Assembly (NCBI RefSeq): GCF_016801025.1
Contig: NZ_CP068983.1
Location: 1,860,001-1,924,000, forward strand
From: Paradevosia shaoguanensis
Lineage (GTDB): Bacteria; Pseudomonadota; Alphaproteobacteria; Rhizobiales; Devosiaceae
Direction: 5' to 3'
Length of the DNA stretch: 64,000 bases
The position numbers and the translations under genes were made by a program. Every line of letters begins with the position of its first letter. The first letter of the stretch is position 1. This document shows, one piece after another, positions 1 to 8,975 of the stretch. The notes under the pieces are model-generated. The model saw only the letters and a list, made by a program, of their open reading frames with translations. It was not told the DNA's origin and did not search any database.

Positions 1-1
1 G

Positions 2-391
2 GTGGCGCTGTTCGATGTCATCGAGACAGTCGATCGCGAAAAGCTTGCGGCGGTGCTGCGTGAGGAGATGACGCGGGCAGGGCGCGATTTGCCCTGTCTC
101 GTCCAGGTCAATATCGGGGGCGAGCCGCAGAAGGCGGGAATTCCGCCTGACGAGGCGGTGGCGTTTGCCCGACGCTGCATCGATGTGCACCAGCTCGATA
201 TCCGGGGCTTCATGTGCATCCCGCCGGCGGACGAACCGCCCGGACCGTTCTTCGCGCACCTGGCCACGCTCGGTCGCGAAGTAGGTTTGCCGTGGCTCTC
301 GATGGGCATGAGCGCCGATTTCGAAACCGCGATCGCCATGGGAGCCACTCACGTGCGGGTGGGCTCCGCGCTTTTCGGCCATCGCGGCTGA
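2..391 (+). CDS. YggS/PLPBP-family pyridoxal-phosphate-binding protein, 3' part
   Basis: The C-terminal 129 residues of a YggS/YBL036C-family protein; the 5' part lies left of the window. The family is a single-domain alanine-racemase-like TIM barrel that binds PLP and helps PLP homeostasis, without a well-defined enzymatic reaction. Family-typical segments are seen: LVQVNIGGEPQKAG (inner barrel strand), RGFMCIPP, and near the end the phosphate-binding LSMGMSADFETAIAMG followed by THVRVGSALFG. The first codon in frame is GTG at base 2, but this is internal to the protein, not a start. A response regulator follows on the same strand after about 150 bases. Confidence 0.9.
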   Translation: MALFDVIETVDREKLAAVLREEMTRAGRDLPCLVQVNIGGEPQKAGIPPDEAVAFARRCIDVHQLDIRGFMCIPPADEPPGPFFAHLATLGREVGLPWLSMGMSADFETAIAMGATHVRVGSALFGHRG

Positions 392-545
392 TTCACCCGC
401 CCTTGGAAGGAATTAGCGGGCCTCTGCAACCTTGCAAGGGCGAGCGCCGTTCCTATCTCATAACGGGCTTGTGATTGGCACAAGTCCCGACCGCACCTAC
501 ATTTGATTGGCGAGCCGGGGGGCCTGCCCTGAGGGAATTGCCTAG

Positions 546-1229
546 ATGAACAAGCGCCGAATCCTTTTGGTTGATGACGACGCAGACCTGCGCAAGACGC
601 TGGTCGAGCAACTTGCGCAATATCGCGAGTTCGACATAACGGAAGCCGGTTCCGCCAACGACGCTCTCAAGGCGGTGCGCGACGCTCATGTGGATCTCAT
701 GGTGCTCGATGTCGGCCTGCCGGATATGGATGGCCGCGAGGCCGTGAAAATCCTGCGCCGCGAAGGCTTCAAAGGCCCGATCCTGATGCTGACGGGCCAC
801 GACACCGATGCCGACGAAATCCTGGGGCTTGAATCGGGCGCCAATGACTACATCACCAAGCCATTCCGCTTTTCGGTGCTGCTCGCGCGTATCCGCGCGG
901 CGCTGCGCCAGCACGACCAGAGTGAGGACGTAGTGTTCACCATCGGCCAGTACAGCTTCCAGCCGGCGGCCAAGCTCCTGGAATCGGCCGACGGCGGCAA
1001 GGTGAGGCTCACCGACAAGGAAACCTCGATTCTTAAATATCTCTATCGCCAGGGCCCCAAGACCATCACGCGCGATGTGCTGCTCAAGGAAGTCTGGGGG
1101 TATAATAACCGCGTCACCACCCACACGCTCGAGACGCATATCTACCGGCTGCGCCAGAAGATCGAGCGCGATCCCTCCAATGCGCGCCTCCTCGTGACTG
1201 AAGAGGGTGGCTATCGCCTCGTCCCCTGA
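546..1229 (+). CDS. OmpR/PhoB-type response regulator transcription factor
   Basis: A 227-residue two-domain response regulator. The receiver domain (about residues 1-120) shows the acidic pocket DDD near residues 10-12, the phospho-acceptor Asp in LMVLDVGLPDMDG (about 57), the conserved Thr in LMLTGHD and Lys in ITKPF. The C-terminal winged helix (about 130-227) ends in THTLETHIYRLRQKIE and GGYRLVP, typical of the OmpR/PhoB DNA-binding fold. No histidine kinase gene is adjacent, so it is an orphan here. The ATG at 546 follows GAGGGA at a suitable distance. A cyclic-nucleotide-binding protein gene lies downstream. The signal sensed cannot be told from sequence. Confidence 0.93.
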   Translation: MNKRRILLVDDDADLRKTLVEQLAQYREFDITEAGSANDALKAVRDAHVDLMVLDVGLPDMDGREAVKILRREGFKGPILMLTGHDTDADEILGLESGANDYITKPFRFSVLLARIRAALRQHDQSEDVVFTIGQYSFQPAAKLLESADGGKVRLTDKETSILKYLYRQGPKTITRDVLLKEVWGYNNRVTTHTLETHIYRLRQKIERDPSNARLLVTEEGGYRLVP

Positions 1230-1234
1230 TAACG

Positions 1235-1259
1235 TCCGCCGCGAAACCCTCGCGGCGGA
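1235..1259 (+). terminator. perfect 10-bp hairpin after the response regulator
   Basis: TCCGCCGCGA pairs perfectly with TCGCGGCGGA across a 5-base loop, six bases after the response-regulator stop. It is followed by A residues rather than a T-run, so it may stabilise the mRNA 3' end or terminate weakly. Confidence 0.5.
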
Positions 1260-1263
1260 AAAC

Positions 1264-1307
1264 CGCTATCTATAGAGTTTGCGAACGGAAAATCGCTCTC
1301 TATAAAG
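1264..1307 (+). repeat. 14-bp imperfect direct repeat upstream of the cNMP-binding gene
   Basis: CGCTATCTATAGAG (1264-1277) recurs as CGCTCTCTATAAAG (1294-1307), 12 of 14 identical and 30 bases apart start to start, about three helical turns. It lies between the response regulator and the cyclic-nucleotide-binding gene. It is a candidate activator or regulator site; this is inference. Confidence 0.45.
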
Positions 1308-1376
1308 CGTTAGGAGCGCATTCGGGCCATCAAGGCCGCTAGGCGGCATGTGTGCTCTGGCGAGGACTGGGGCACT

Positions 1377-1835
1377 ATGCAACTGGACGACGCGGCGACA
1401 ATCCTGGCGCACGCTGAATTCTTCGAGATCTGCGACCACGATCAAAGGCGTTTGCTCGCCTTTGCGAGCGAGCGTCGCCGTTTCGATGCCAACGCCGTGG
1501 TCTACAAGGCCGGCGATGTGCCCGACGGCGCCCATGTCCTCATCTCCGGCCGCCTGCGTTCCGCTTCGGAGGAGGGCGGCAAGCCGCACGATCTCTCCGG
1601 CGAAGGCACGCTGGTCGGCGCGATGGCGCTGGTTATCGCCAAGCCGCGCCCGGTGACGATTACGGCCCTCGTCGCGTCCGAAACGCTCTTCGTTCCGCGA
1701 CATGCGTTTCTCAAGCTCGCCACGCAATATCCGGACCTTGCGGCACGCGCGGCCGATCATATCCGACGCGAGCTGACGGGATATCTGGGTGCGCTGGCGC
1801 CGCTCAAGGGGCGTATCCGCAAGGATCAGATCTGA
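1377..1835 (+). CDS. cyclic-nucleotide-binding (Crp-like sensor) domain protein without HTH
   Basis: A 152-residue protein with a cNMP-binding beta-roll (about residues 8-125): HAEFFEICDHDQRRLLAFAS, then FDANAVVYKAGDVPDGAHVLISGRL, as in Crp/Fnr sensor domains. There is no recognisable helix-turn-helix after the roll, only a short helical tail, so it is probably not itself a transcription factor. An upstream in-frame GTG at 1350 is possible, but the ATG at 1377 starts directly before the domain and is preferred. Its position just downstream of the response regulator suggests a shared regulatory role. The ligand is unknown. Confidence 0.75.
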   Translation: MQLDDAATILAHAEFFEICDHDQRRLLAFASERRRFDANAVVYKAGDVPDGAHVLISGRLRSASEEGGKPHDLSGEGTLVGAMALVIAKPRPVTITALVASETLFVPRHAFLKLATQYPDLAARAADHIRRELTGYLGALAPLKGRIRKDQI

Positions 1836-1851
1836 GCGCGGTCGCGCTCTG

Positions 1852-2658
1852 TCAGCCGAACCGCACGATCACCGGCACGTGGTCCGATGGCTTGTCGCTC
1901 CAGCCGCGGGCGGGTCGTAGTATCTCGGCCCCGCTCGTATGGTTCGCGATATCGCGTGTCGACCAGATGTGGTCGAGCCGCCGGCCCTTGTCGGCATTGT
2001 TCCAATCGGGCGAGCGGTAGCTCCACCAGGAATAGAGCTTCTGGTCGAACGGAATGTGCTTGCGCACCAGGTCCACCCAGCCGTGGCCGCCTTCGAGCAG
2101 TGCTGTCAACGCTTCGGTCTCAACCGGAGTGTGGCTTACGACCTTGAGGAGTTGCTTATGGCTCCACACGTCGTTTTCATGCGGGGCGATGTTGAAATCG
2201 CCCGCAATGAGGTGGCCGCGTTCAAAGCTCGGATCGGAGAACCAGGTCTTGAGCTCGGAGAGGAAGCCCAGCTTGTGCTTGAACTTGGGATTAATCTCCG
2301 GATCCGGCTCATCGCCGCCTGCCGGAATGTAGAAATTGTGAAACTTGACTGCCCCCTGGCCGAAATCGAGCAGCGCCGAGACGTGCCGGCTGTCTGGAAT
2401 CTCGCAGAAAACCTTGCTGGAAATATCCGTCAGTGGGAACCGCGAGACAATGGCGACGCCATGATAGCCCTTCTGGCCGTGCACCGCCTGATGCGGATAG
2501 CCGGCTTCGGCGAAGGCATTGGCTGGAAACTGGTCGTTGGTGCATTTGATCTCCTGCAGCATCAGCACATCAGGCTGATATTGCTTCAGGAAATCCAAAA
2601 CGATCGGCAGGCGCAGGCGGACAGAATTGATGTTCCAGGTGGCGACGGAAACGGGCAT
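1852..2658 (-). CDS. xth: exodeoxyribonuclease III
   Basis: A 268-residue member of the exonuclease III / AP-endonuclease (EEP) family, which cleaves DNA at abasic sites and degrades 3' ends during base-excision repair. Motifs run in order: VATWNINSVRLR (Asn of the active site), LMLQEIKC (metal-binding Glu), HLIAGDFNIAPHENDV (catalytic Asp/Asn) and the C-terminal GWSDKPSDHVPVIV with the catalytic Asp-His pair. Length is normal for the family. It is convergent with the cyclic-nucleotide-binding gene and separated from lolA by about 60 bases. Confidence 0.95.
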   Translation of the reverse strand: MPVSVATWNINSVRLRLPIVLDFLKQYQPDVLMLQEIKCTNDQFPANAFAEAGYPHQAVHGQKGYHGVAIVSRFPLTDISSKVFCEIPDSRHVSALLDFGQGAVKFHNFYIPAGGDEPDPEINPKFKHKLGFLSELKTWFSDPSFERGHLIAGDFNIAPHENDVWSHKQLLKVVSHTPVETEALTALLEGGHGWVDLVRKHIPFDQKLYSWWSYRSPDWNNADKGRRLDHIWSTRDIANHTSGAEILRPARGWSDKPSDHVPVIVRFG

Positions 2659-2721
2659 TGATTAACTCGAGGGGTGATCTTGCGCCTTTATGGCGCAAGG
2701 CACGCGTCACGGCAAAAGGGG

Positions 2722-3348
2722 CTATTTCGGCTGGACAGCTTTGTAGGTCGGGTCGATGTAGAAATAGGATTTCGGAATCTGCACGTCCTTCTGGATGTCA
2801 TAGAGCGAGAAGGTGAGCTCCGCGCCGCTCGGCTCGGTTAGCGTCCATTGTGCCAGGTCGAGTGTCTGCTTGTCGAAGATCAGCCCCACCTGCACCACGC
2901 CGATCGGGGTGTCATCCGAGATCGTTACTGCCATATAGGCGTCCGAGCTCGTCACATCCACGATATTGGCGGTCAGAAGGTCGATCTTGTCGCCCAGGAA
3001 ATTGCGCAGCGGAATCCGGTCCTGCGGATAGGCGTACTGAGTCTGGTCCTTGCGGTTGATGACGTAGAAGCCGCGGCCGACTGAAATGATCTCTTCGCGC
3101 GAAGGCGGATTGTAGCGGAAGCGCACCTTGTTGGGACGCTCCAGGAAGAACGTGCCCTCGGTGCGACCACCCTGACTATCCACCTGCAAGAAGCGACCGG
3201 CCATGGTGCGGATGGCCGAATTATGTGCGCCGATCTGCTGGATGAGCTGGGTTTCTTCCGGGGTCAGCGCGCGATCGAGCGCCAAGGCCGGGAAGGTGGT
3301 GGCGAGCACGGCGCCCAGGCCAAGCAGAAGCACATTGCGACGAATCAT
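2722..3348 (-). CDS. lolA: LolA-like outer-membrane lipoprotein carrier protein
   Basis: A 208-residue periplasmic protein of the LolA fold. An N-terminal signal peptide (IRRNVLLLGLGAVLATTFPALA, about residues 2-24) precedes the half-barrel domain. The family segments GRFLQVDSQGGRTEGTFFLERPNKVRFRYN and GVVQVGLIFDKQTLDLAQW are visible. LolA accepts lipoproteins from LolCDE and delivers them to the outer membrane. The ATG at 3348 is preferred over the TTG one codon earlier. It lies between xth and an ArsR-type gene on the same strand, with gaps that suggest separate transcription. Confidence 0.88.
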   Translation of the reverse strand: MIRRNVLLLGLGAVLATTFPALALDRALTPEETQLIQQIGAHNSAIRTMAGRFLQVDSQGGRTEGTFFLERPNKVRFRYNPPSREEIISVGRGFYVINRKDQTQYAYPQDRIPLRNFLGDKIDLLTANIVDVTSSDAYMAVTISDDTPIGVVQVGLIFDKQTLDLAQWTLTEPSGAELTFSLYDIQKDVQIPKSYFYIDPTYKAVQPK

Positions 3349-3423
3349 CAAATCTCTCGTCCCTTTGGTTCGGGGTGGAAGCTTACCTAGAAACCAATTG
3401 CGGCAACAGGTGGTTGGTTCCGT

Positions 3424-3780
3424 TCACGGCCCGTTCATAGGATCGTCAGGTCCCTCGCCGCGGGTGCGCTTGCCGCGCGCGACTTCGGTCGCCAGAGCTT
3501 CCATGCGGTGAATCCAGAAGCCGCGAAAGTGAGAGAGCCAGGCATCGACTTCGGCGAGCGGCTTTGCGTCGATCGTGTAGATGCGGCGCGAGCCATCGAT
3601 GCGGACATTGGCGAAGCCGGATTCCCGCAGCACTTTGAGGTGCTGCGAGACAGCGGCCTGGGTGATGCCGAATTCGGCCTGCACCACGGCGACGATCGCG
3701 CCAGAAGCATGCTCGCCATCGGCCAGTAACTCGAGGATACGGCGGCGAACCGGGTCGCCGAGAACGTCGAAAGCGTGCAT
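3424..3780 (-). CDS. ArsR-family winged-helix repressor (SRPBCC-linked)
   Basis: A 118-residue ArsR-type regulator: FDVLGDPVRRRILELLADGEHASGAIV, then the recognition helix ITQAAVSQHLKVLRESGF and a beta-wing ending in GSRRIYTID. No metal-binding Cys cluster is seen, so it is not an obvious metal sensor. The C-terminal tail (WLSHFRGFWIHRMEALATEV) is the dimerisation helix common in ArsR proteins paired with SRPBCC partners. Its ATG overlaps the stop of the SRPBCC gene by one base (TGATG), so the two are translationally coupled. Open frame continues upstream to 4017 but this is a shadow of the SRPBCC gene. Confidence 0.9.
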   Translation of the reverse strand: MHAFDVLGDPVRRRILELLADGEHASGAIVAVVQAEFGITQAAVSQHLKVLRESGFANVRIDGSRRIYTIDAKPLAEVDAWLSHFRGFWIHRMEALATEVARGKRTRGEGPDDPMNGP

Positions 3781-4433
3781 CAACCTGCCTGGTCGGGTGG
3801 TGTCTCTCCCCGGTAGAACTGCCGCGTCCGCTCGGCGGCGGCAAGCGCCTTCTCCCGATCGGTGCCATAGGCGATGCTTGCAGCGCCCCAGTCGTCGCTC
3901 AACTTGCGCACGAAATCGGCCGCGTCCGGGGTTGCCGTCCAGGTGTCGTAGTCGTCGGGCAGCGGGTTGTTTGGCGCCTTGATATGCATGCCCAGACCCA
4001 TGAAGCCCAGATCCCAACCGACGCCGGTTGCGCCGGGCCCGTACTGGTCCCAGAAACCCTTGTCGACGACGGCGCTGTGTTCAAGCGTCAGACTCGTGCC
4101 GCCTTGCGGGTCCGGCAGCAGGAACACGTCCACCCAGCTCGTCTGGCCGGCGAATTCCCAGGTCAAGGCAAGCTTTTCGGGAGGATCGCAGGCCGTGACC
4201 GTGCCGCCGGCATTGCCGTGCAATTGGTAGTGCCCGCCCAGGCGCAGGTCGCCCGAGATCGGCATGAACCAACGAGCGATGCGTTCCTTGCTGGTGAGGG
4301 CATCCCAGAGATCGTCGAGCGTCGTGGGGTAAGTGCGCGAAGCGATCACGACGACGACTTTCTGGCCGTCGCGCTCACGATCCTCGACGTGTCGCGCGGT
4401 GGCGCCGATGGCGTCAGAAGGGGATATTTTCAT
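3780..4433 (-). CDS. SRPBCC (AHSA1-like) domain protein
   Basis: A 217-residue START-like/AHSA1 protein. The fold signature is clear: SRTYPTTLDDLWDALTSKERIARWFMPISGDLRLGGHYQLHGN, PPEKLALTWEF and DPQGGTSLTLEHS. These helix-grip proteins bind hydrophobic ligands in a deep cavity; substrates are rarely known. An AAGGAGA ribosome binding site sits 7 bases before the ATG. It is first in a two-gene operon with the ArsR regulator; such pairs are commonly autoregulated. A 10-bp palindrome in the upstream region could be the operator. Confidence 0.88.
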   Translation of the reverse strand: MKISPSDAIGATARHVEDRERDGQKVVVVIASRTYPTTLDDLWDALTSKERIARWFMPISGDLRLGGHYQLHGNAGGTVTACDPPEKLALTWEFAGQTSWVDVFLLPDPQGGTSLTLEHSAVVDKGFWDQYGPGATGVGWDLGFMGLGMHIKAPNNPLPDDYDTWTATPDAADFVRKLSDDWGAASIAYGTDREKALAAAERTRQFYRGETPPDQAG

Positions 4434-4477
4434 CGAAACGTCTCCTTGGCGATCAGATCACCAAGAGAAAGTGTTAG

Positions 4478-4487
4478 CTTATATAAG
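4478..4487 (-). promoter_or_regulatory. palindrome upstream of the SRPBCC-ArsR operon, candidate operator
   Basis: CTTATATAAG is a perfect 10-bp palindrome 45-54 bases before the SRPBCC start, in a locally AT-rich stretch next to TTGACT on the minus strand, which could serve as a -35 element. ArsR proteins bind AT-rich dyads overlapping their own promoters, so this is the natural operator candidate. No binding data exist here. Confidence 0.4.
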
Positions 4488-4502
4488 TCAAGCCTTAAAT
4501 AT

Positions 4503-7274
4503 TCAGTAGCTCTCGCCACCGCCTCCCGCGAGGATTTCGCGTTTGCCGGCGTGGTTGGCCTGGCTGATGACGCCTTCGCGCTCCATGCGCTCGATGAGGG
4601 TGGCCGCCTTGTTGTAGCCGATGGCTAGGCGCCGCTGGATGTAGGACGTCGAAGCCTTCTTGTCCTGGAGCACGATGTTGACGGCCTTGTCGTAGAGCTC
4701 GTCGCCCGAACCACCATATTCGTCCTCGACCATGGCTCCGCCGCTCTCTTCGTCCTCTTCCTCTACGATCGAGTCGAGATAGTCGGGCTGGCCCTGGGCC
4801 TTGAGGTGGTTGACGATCGATTCTACTTCCCCGTCCGAGACGAAGGGGCCGTGGAGGCGCTTTATGCGGCCGCCGCCTGCCATATAGAGCATGTCACCGT
4901 TGCCGAGCAGGGTTTCCGCGCCCTGTTCGCCCAGGATCGTGCGGCTATCGATCTTGGAGGTCACCTGGAAGGAGACGCGGGTCGGGAAGTTGGCTTTGAT
5001 CGTGCCGGTGATGACGTCCACGGACGGGCGCTGGGTAGCGGTGATCATGTGGATGCCGGCAGCACGGGCCATCTGGGCCAGGCGCTGGATGGCGCCTTCG
5101 ATGTCCTTGCCAGCCACCATCATCAGGTCGGCCATTTCGTCGACGATGATGACGATATAAGGCAAGGGTTCGAGATCGAACTGCTCGCTCTCAAAGATCG
5201 CCTCGCCGGTTTCGCGATCAAAGCCGGTCTGCACGGTGCGGGTAATGACCTCGCCCTTCTTCTGGGCCTCGCCGACGCGCTGGTTGAAGCCGTCGATATT
5301 GCGCACGCCGATCTTCGACATCTTGCGATAGCGGTCCTCCATCTCGCGGACGGCCCACTTGAGGGCGACCACGGCCTTGGAGGGATCGGTCACGACCGGC
5401 GTCAAGAGGTGCGGGATGCCGTCGTAGATCGAGAGTTCCAGCATCTTGGGATCGATCATGATCAGGCGGCACTGCTCGGGCGTCATCTGGTAGAGCAGCG
5501 ATAGGATCATTGTATTGATGCCCACCGACTTGCCCGAGCCGGTGGTGCCGGCGATGAGCAAATGCGGCATGCGGGCGAGGTCGGCGATCACCGGCTCGCC
5601 ACCGATGGTCTTGCCCAGGCAGATCGGTAGCTTGCCCTTCATCTTCTCGAAGTCGGCCGAGCCCAGCATTTCGCGAAGATAGACAGTTTCGCGGCTCTGG
5701 TTCGGCAGTTCGATACCAATGGCATTGCGACCGGGCACCACAGCGACGCGGGCCGAGATGGCGCTCATCGAGCGGGCGATGTCGTCGGCCAGCGAGATGA
5801 CGCGGCTCGACTTGATGCCCGGAGCGGGTTCGAGTTCGTAAAGGGTCACGACCGGGCCGGGGCGGACATTGATGATGTCGCCCTTAACGCCGAAGTCTTC
5901 GAGCACGCCTTCTAGCTGACGCGCCATTTCCTCGAGGCGCTCGGGCGCGTGCTCGGGGCTGGGCCCCTTGTGCTTGGGCTCGGCCAGTAGCGAGAGCGCC
6001 GGCAGTTCAAATGCGAACGGATCATCGTCCAGCAGCGAGCCCTGGGCTTCGCGGGTGACACGAACGCCCTGCAAGGGGCGAGCGGCAGGCGCGGTTATCC
6101 GCGGGCTCGGCACAACCATGCGCTGCTCGGCCGCCGGCTGGGTCGGCCGCACCTGCGGAGCAGCCGGTGCATAGGGGGCCTCGTCGGGCTCGAACGGCAT
6201 GTCGTCGTCGCCGTATTCCTCGGTCTCGGCGGGATAGTAATCCTCGATATCCTCGACCTGTGGCTCCTGCCGTACATAGGCGTGGGCCTGCGGTTGCTGC
6301 GCCTGCGGCTGGCCGCCCGTGGCAGTGTTGGCACGCGGATTGTAGTCGGAGCGCGCCTGGATTACGCGACGCTCAGCCACGTAGCCGCGCTCCTGCGGCG
6401 CTTCGGGGGTGGCTGCATTCGGCGAATCGACATCGAGCTGCGGCTCGACGTCGTGCCCACGCCACTGCGATTCCTCGGCCTCGCGCTTCTCGCGCGCCTG
6501 GCTTCGGGCGCGGCGGAAGGCGGTCTGCACCGAATAACCCATATGCACCAGGGCGCCGAGCGTGACGTCGAGAATGGGATTGCGTTCGGATTCGCCCTCA
6601 TCGCTGTCCTCATCCTCGTCAGCAGATTCCGCGGCAGCCTTGCGACCCTGCGGCGCAGCCTTGCGCTCACTGGTCTTTCCGCCAACCAGACCGCCGACGG
6701 GCAGCGCCTTGAGGCCCAGCGCGATCCAAAGCAGGGCAAGGGCAGGAGAAACCAGGATGATCGAGAAGAGCGTCGGGGTGATGCCTGTGGGTGTGCCGCC
6801 ACTCACCATGGTGGCAAGATTGAAGAAACCCGAGCCGATGAGGCCGCCAAGCCCGGTGGGCAGCGGCCAGGTTTCGGGCACGGCGATAAATGAGAAAACG
6901 CCGGTAACGAGGAGAGTTGCACCCAGCCAAGCGAGGAAGCGCAGGCCCATGCGGGTCGGTGCGCGACGGCGCACGAAATTCCAGCCCCAGAGCGCCAAAG
7001 GGATCAGCGCGGGGATGATGGCAAGGCCGAAGAGCTGGATCACGAGGTCGGCGATCACCGCTCCGGGGAAGCCCAGCCAGTTCGCTGCCGGCTTGGCCGT
7101 GGCGTAGGAAAGGCTCGGATCATCGACTGACCATGAGGCCATGGACACGATGATGATCGCGACCAGGGCCAGCAGCACGAAGCCGGCCAGGCGCACTGGA
7201 ATGCGGATGGCCAGAACTGGCGCCGGTTGCGCGGTCGAAAAGTTCTCGATCATAGGGGTGGGGCGTGTCGGCAT
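4503..7274 (-). CDS. ftsK: FtsK/SpoIIIE DNA translocase
   Basis: A 923-residue septal DNA translocase that pumps chromosome termini and activates dimer resolution at dif. Four hydrophobic segments occupy about residues 20-190. A long charged/Pro-Gln-rich linker runs to about 430. The RecA-like motor then carries Walker A GTTGSGKS (about 576) and Walker [13 protein letters not shown] (about 708), with [12 protein letters not shown] typical of FtsK. The C-terminal gamma winged helix that reads KOPS is present: [21 protein letters not shown]. Length fits alphaproteobacterial FtsK. It is monocistronic between the SRPBCC-ArsR pair and the amtB 3' region. Confidence 0.97.
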   Translation of the reverse strand: MPTRPTPMIENFSTAQPAPVLAIRIPVRLAGFVLLALVAIIIVSMASWSVDDPSLSYATAKPAANWLGFPGAVIADLVIQLFGLAIIPALIPLALWGWNFVRRRAPTRMGLRFLAWLGATLLVTGVFSFIAVPETWPLPTGLGGLIGSGFFNLATMVSGGTPTGITPTLFSIILVSPALALLWIALGLKALPVGGLVGGKTSERKAAPQGRKAAAESADEDEDSDEGESERNPILDVTLGALVHMGYSVQTAFRRARSQAREKREAEESQWRGHDVEPQLDVDSPNAATPEAPQERGYVAERRVIQARSDYNPRANTATGGQPQAQQPQAHAYVRQEPQVEDIEDYYPAETEEYGDDDMPFEPDEAPYAPAAPQVRPTQPAAEQRMVVPSPRITAPAARPLQGVRVTREAQGSLLDDDPFAFELPALSLLAEPKHKGPSPEHAPERLEEMARQLEGVLEDFGVKGDIINVRPGPVVTLYELEPAPGIKSSRVISLADDIARSMSAISARVAVVPGRNAIGIELPNQSRETVYLREMLGSADFEKMKGKLPICLGKTIGGEPVIADLARMPHLLIAGTTGSGKSVGINTMILSLLYQMTPEQCRLIMIDPKMLELSIYDGIPHLLTPVVTDPSKAVVALKWAVREMEDRYRKMSKIGVRNIDGFNQRVGEAQKKGEVITRTVQTGFDRETGEAIFESEQFDLEPLPYIVIIVDEMADLMMVAGKDIEGAIQRLAQMARAAGIHMITATQRPSVDVITGTIKANFPTRVSFQVTSKIDSRTILGEQGAETLLGNGDMLYMAGGGRIKRLHGPFVSDGEVESIVNHLKAQGQPDYLDSIVEEEDEESGGAMVEDEYGGSGDELYDKAVNIVLQDKKASTSYIQRRLAIGYNKAATLIERMEREGVISQANHAGKREILAGGGGESY

Positions 7275-7380
7275 GAGCGGGTCTTTACTGATGACGCGGG
7301 CAGGCCTCGAGACGGCTTGCCCAAACTGCCGCGATGCTAATGCTCCATGGTTAATCCGACGCTAACCTTGTGAAACGGCC

Positions 7381-7420
7381 GCAAAAACAAGAAACCCGCC
7401 GGCTTGCCATGCCGGCGGGT
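7381..7420 (-). terminator. rho-independent terminator, minus strand (glnK-amtB operon)
   Basis: A perfect 10-bp GC-rich stem (ACCCGCCGGC with GCCGGCGGGT, 7-base loop, 7394-7420) is followed on the minus strand by TTTCTTGTTTTT. It lies about 190 bases beyond the amtB stop and would end the glnK-amtB transcript, implying a long 3' UTR. Confidence 0.75.
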
Positions 7421-7449
7421 CGAGTGTTTGCGCTCGTCTTGGTCCCGGG

Positions 7450-7513
7450 GTGCAGCCCATGTGGTTTGCGAGTGGGAAGCCTCTGTGGCGGACCAAGAGG
7501 ACATGGGCTGCAC
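7450..7513 (-). repeat. 13-bp perfect inverted repeat in the amtB 3' UTR
   Basis: GTGCAGCCCATGT (7450-7462) is exactly complementary to ACATGGGCTGCAC (7501-7513), with 38 bases between. It falls inside the 337-base gap between ftsK and amtB, upstream of the terminator on the minus strand, so it would fold in the amtB 3' UTR. Flanking TTGGTC/GACCAA elements could extend the fold. No coding sequence is seen in this gap. It could be part of a 3'-UTR-derived small RNA; this is inference. Confidence 0.55.
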
Positions 7514-7611
7514 GCCGTGACCAAGAGCGGGCGCGGTTTGGAAAGCCCGGCGTACCGGACCTTCCGGGTCGTGGAGCGGCGGGAAGAGGAGCCGCCGCTC
7601 CGGCTCTCGCG

Positions 7612-8952
7612 TCAGTTGTAGGCGCGCTCGCCGTGCGAGGTAAGGTCGAGACCGTCTGTCTCGGCCGATTCGGTGACACGCAGGCCCATGACGGCCTTGA
7701 CGATGAGTAGGGCCACCAAGGCTACGACCGCAGACCAGACCACCGCGATGACCACGGCGGTAACCTGGGTCACGAGCTGCCCGGCGATCGAATAATCCGC
7801 ACCACCGGGGCCGAAGCCGCCGAGCGAGGGGGCCGCGACGATGGCGGTACCGACGGCGCCTACGATGCCGCCGATGCCATGGATGCCGAAGACGTCGAGG
7901 CTATCGTCGTATTTGAGCCAGGGCTTGAGCGTCACCACGGCCCAGAGGCAGATGAGCGCAGCAACGGCACCGAGCACGATCGAGCCGAATGTGCCGGCAA
8001 AGCCGGCAGCCGGGGTGATGGCGACGAGGCCTGCCACGGCGCCCGATGCCGCACCAAGGAGCGAGGCATGGCCGCGGGTGAACTTTTCACCCAGGGCCCA
8101 GGCGAGCGCCGCGGCAGCCGGAGCGGTGATGGTGTTGAGAAATGCCTGGGCCGCGGTGCCGTTGGCGGCAAGGGCCGAACCGGCATTGAAGCCGAACCAG
8201 CCGACCCAGAGCAGGGAAGCGCCGATGAAGGTGAAGACCAGGTTGTGCGGGGCGATCGGTTCCTTGAGGAACCCCATACGCGGCCCGAGGATGATGGCGG
8301 CGACGAGCGCAGCCACGCCCGAGTTGATGTGCACCACCGTGCCACCGGCAAAGTCGAGTGCGCCCATGTTGAAGAGCAGGCCGCCGCCCGACCAAACCAT
8401 GTGCGCGATCGGCAGGTAGGAGAAGGTGAACCAGACGGCCAGGAACAGCATAACCGCGCCGAACTTCATGCGCTCGGCAATGCCGCCAACGACCAGTGTG
8501 CAGGTAATTGCCGCGAAGGTGAGCTGGAAGACCACGAAGACCAGTTCCGGGATGGAGCCGGAAACGGCTTCCGGCGGTACGCCGTTGAGGAAGAACTTCG
8601 AGAAGTCGCCGATATAGCCGGCGAGGCCTCCTTCGGTGGGGCCGCCAAAGGCCAGCGAATAGCCATAGGCCACCCAGAGCAGGGCAATCATCGCGAAGCC
8701 GGCAAGGACCTGCATGAGAACCGAGAGTACGTTCTTGGCGCGCACGAGGCCGCCATAGAAGAGCGCCAGGCCCGGGATGATCATCAGGATGACGAGTACG
8801 GTCGAAACCAGCATCCAGGCGGTATGGCCCGAATCGATTGTCGGCACGGCTTCCGCCGGGGCCGCTGCATCTTGGGCGAGGGCGGGCAGGGCGGTTACGA
8901 GGGATGCGAGCGCCGCCGCTCCCATTATCTTTGACGTCTTAGTCGCTGTCAT
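7612..8952 (-). CDS. amtB: ammonium transporter AmtB
   Basis: A 446-residue Amt/MEP/Rh channel. The signal peptide (ALASLVTALPALAQ) is followed by an N-terminal segment and 11 membrane spans. Diagnostic stretches include MIIPGLALFYGGLVR, PIAHMVWSGGGLLF with the first pore His, DFAGGTVVHINSG with family aromatic/His residues, and the late FGIHGIGGIVGAVGTAI carrying the second pore His. It moves ammonium across the inner membrane and is blocked by GlnK inserting its T-loop. The start chosen is ATG 8952; open frame upstream to 9357 is the shadow of glnK. It follows glnK by 23 bases in one operon. Confidence 0.97.
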   Translation of the reverse strand: MTATKTSKIMGAAALASLVTALPALAQDAAAPAEAVPTIDSGHTAWMLVSTVLVILMIIPGLALFYGGLVRAKNVLSVLMQVLAGFAMIALLWVAYGYSLAFGGPTEGGLAGYIGDFSKFFLNGVPPEAVSGSIPELVFVVFQLTFAAITCTLVVGGIAERMKFGAVMLFLAVWFTFSYLPIAHMVWSGGGLLFNMGALDFAGGTVVHINSGVAALVAAIILGPRMGFLKEPIAPHNLVFTFIGASLLWVGWFGFNAGSALAANGTAAQAFLNTITAPAAAALAWALGEKFTRGHASLLGAASGAVAGLVAITPAAGFAGTFGSIVLGAVAALICLWAVVTLKPWLKYDDSLDVFGIHGIGGIVGAVGTAIVAAPSLGGFGPGGADYSIAGQLVTQVTAVVIAVVWSAVVALVALLIVKAVMGLRVTESAETDGLDLTSHGERAYN

Positions 8953-8975
8953 TATCGAGCCTCCAAAAGCGGCGG

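Noticed and set aside
2722-3348. Lipoprotein rather than soluble LolA
   Set aside because: No lipobox cysteine follows the signal peptide.
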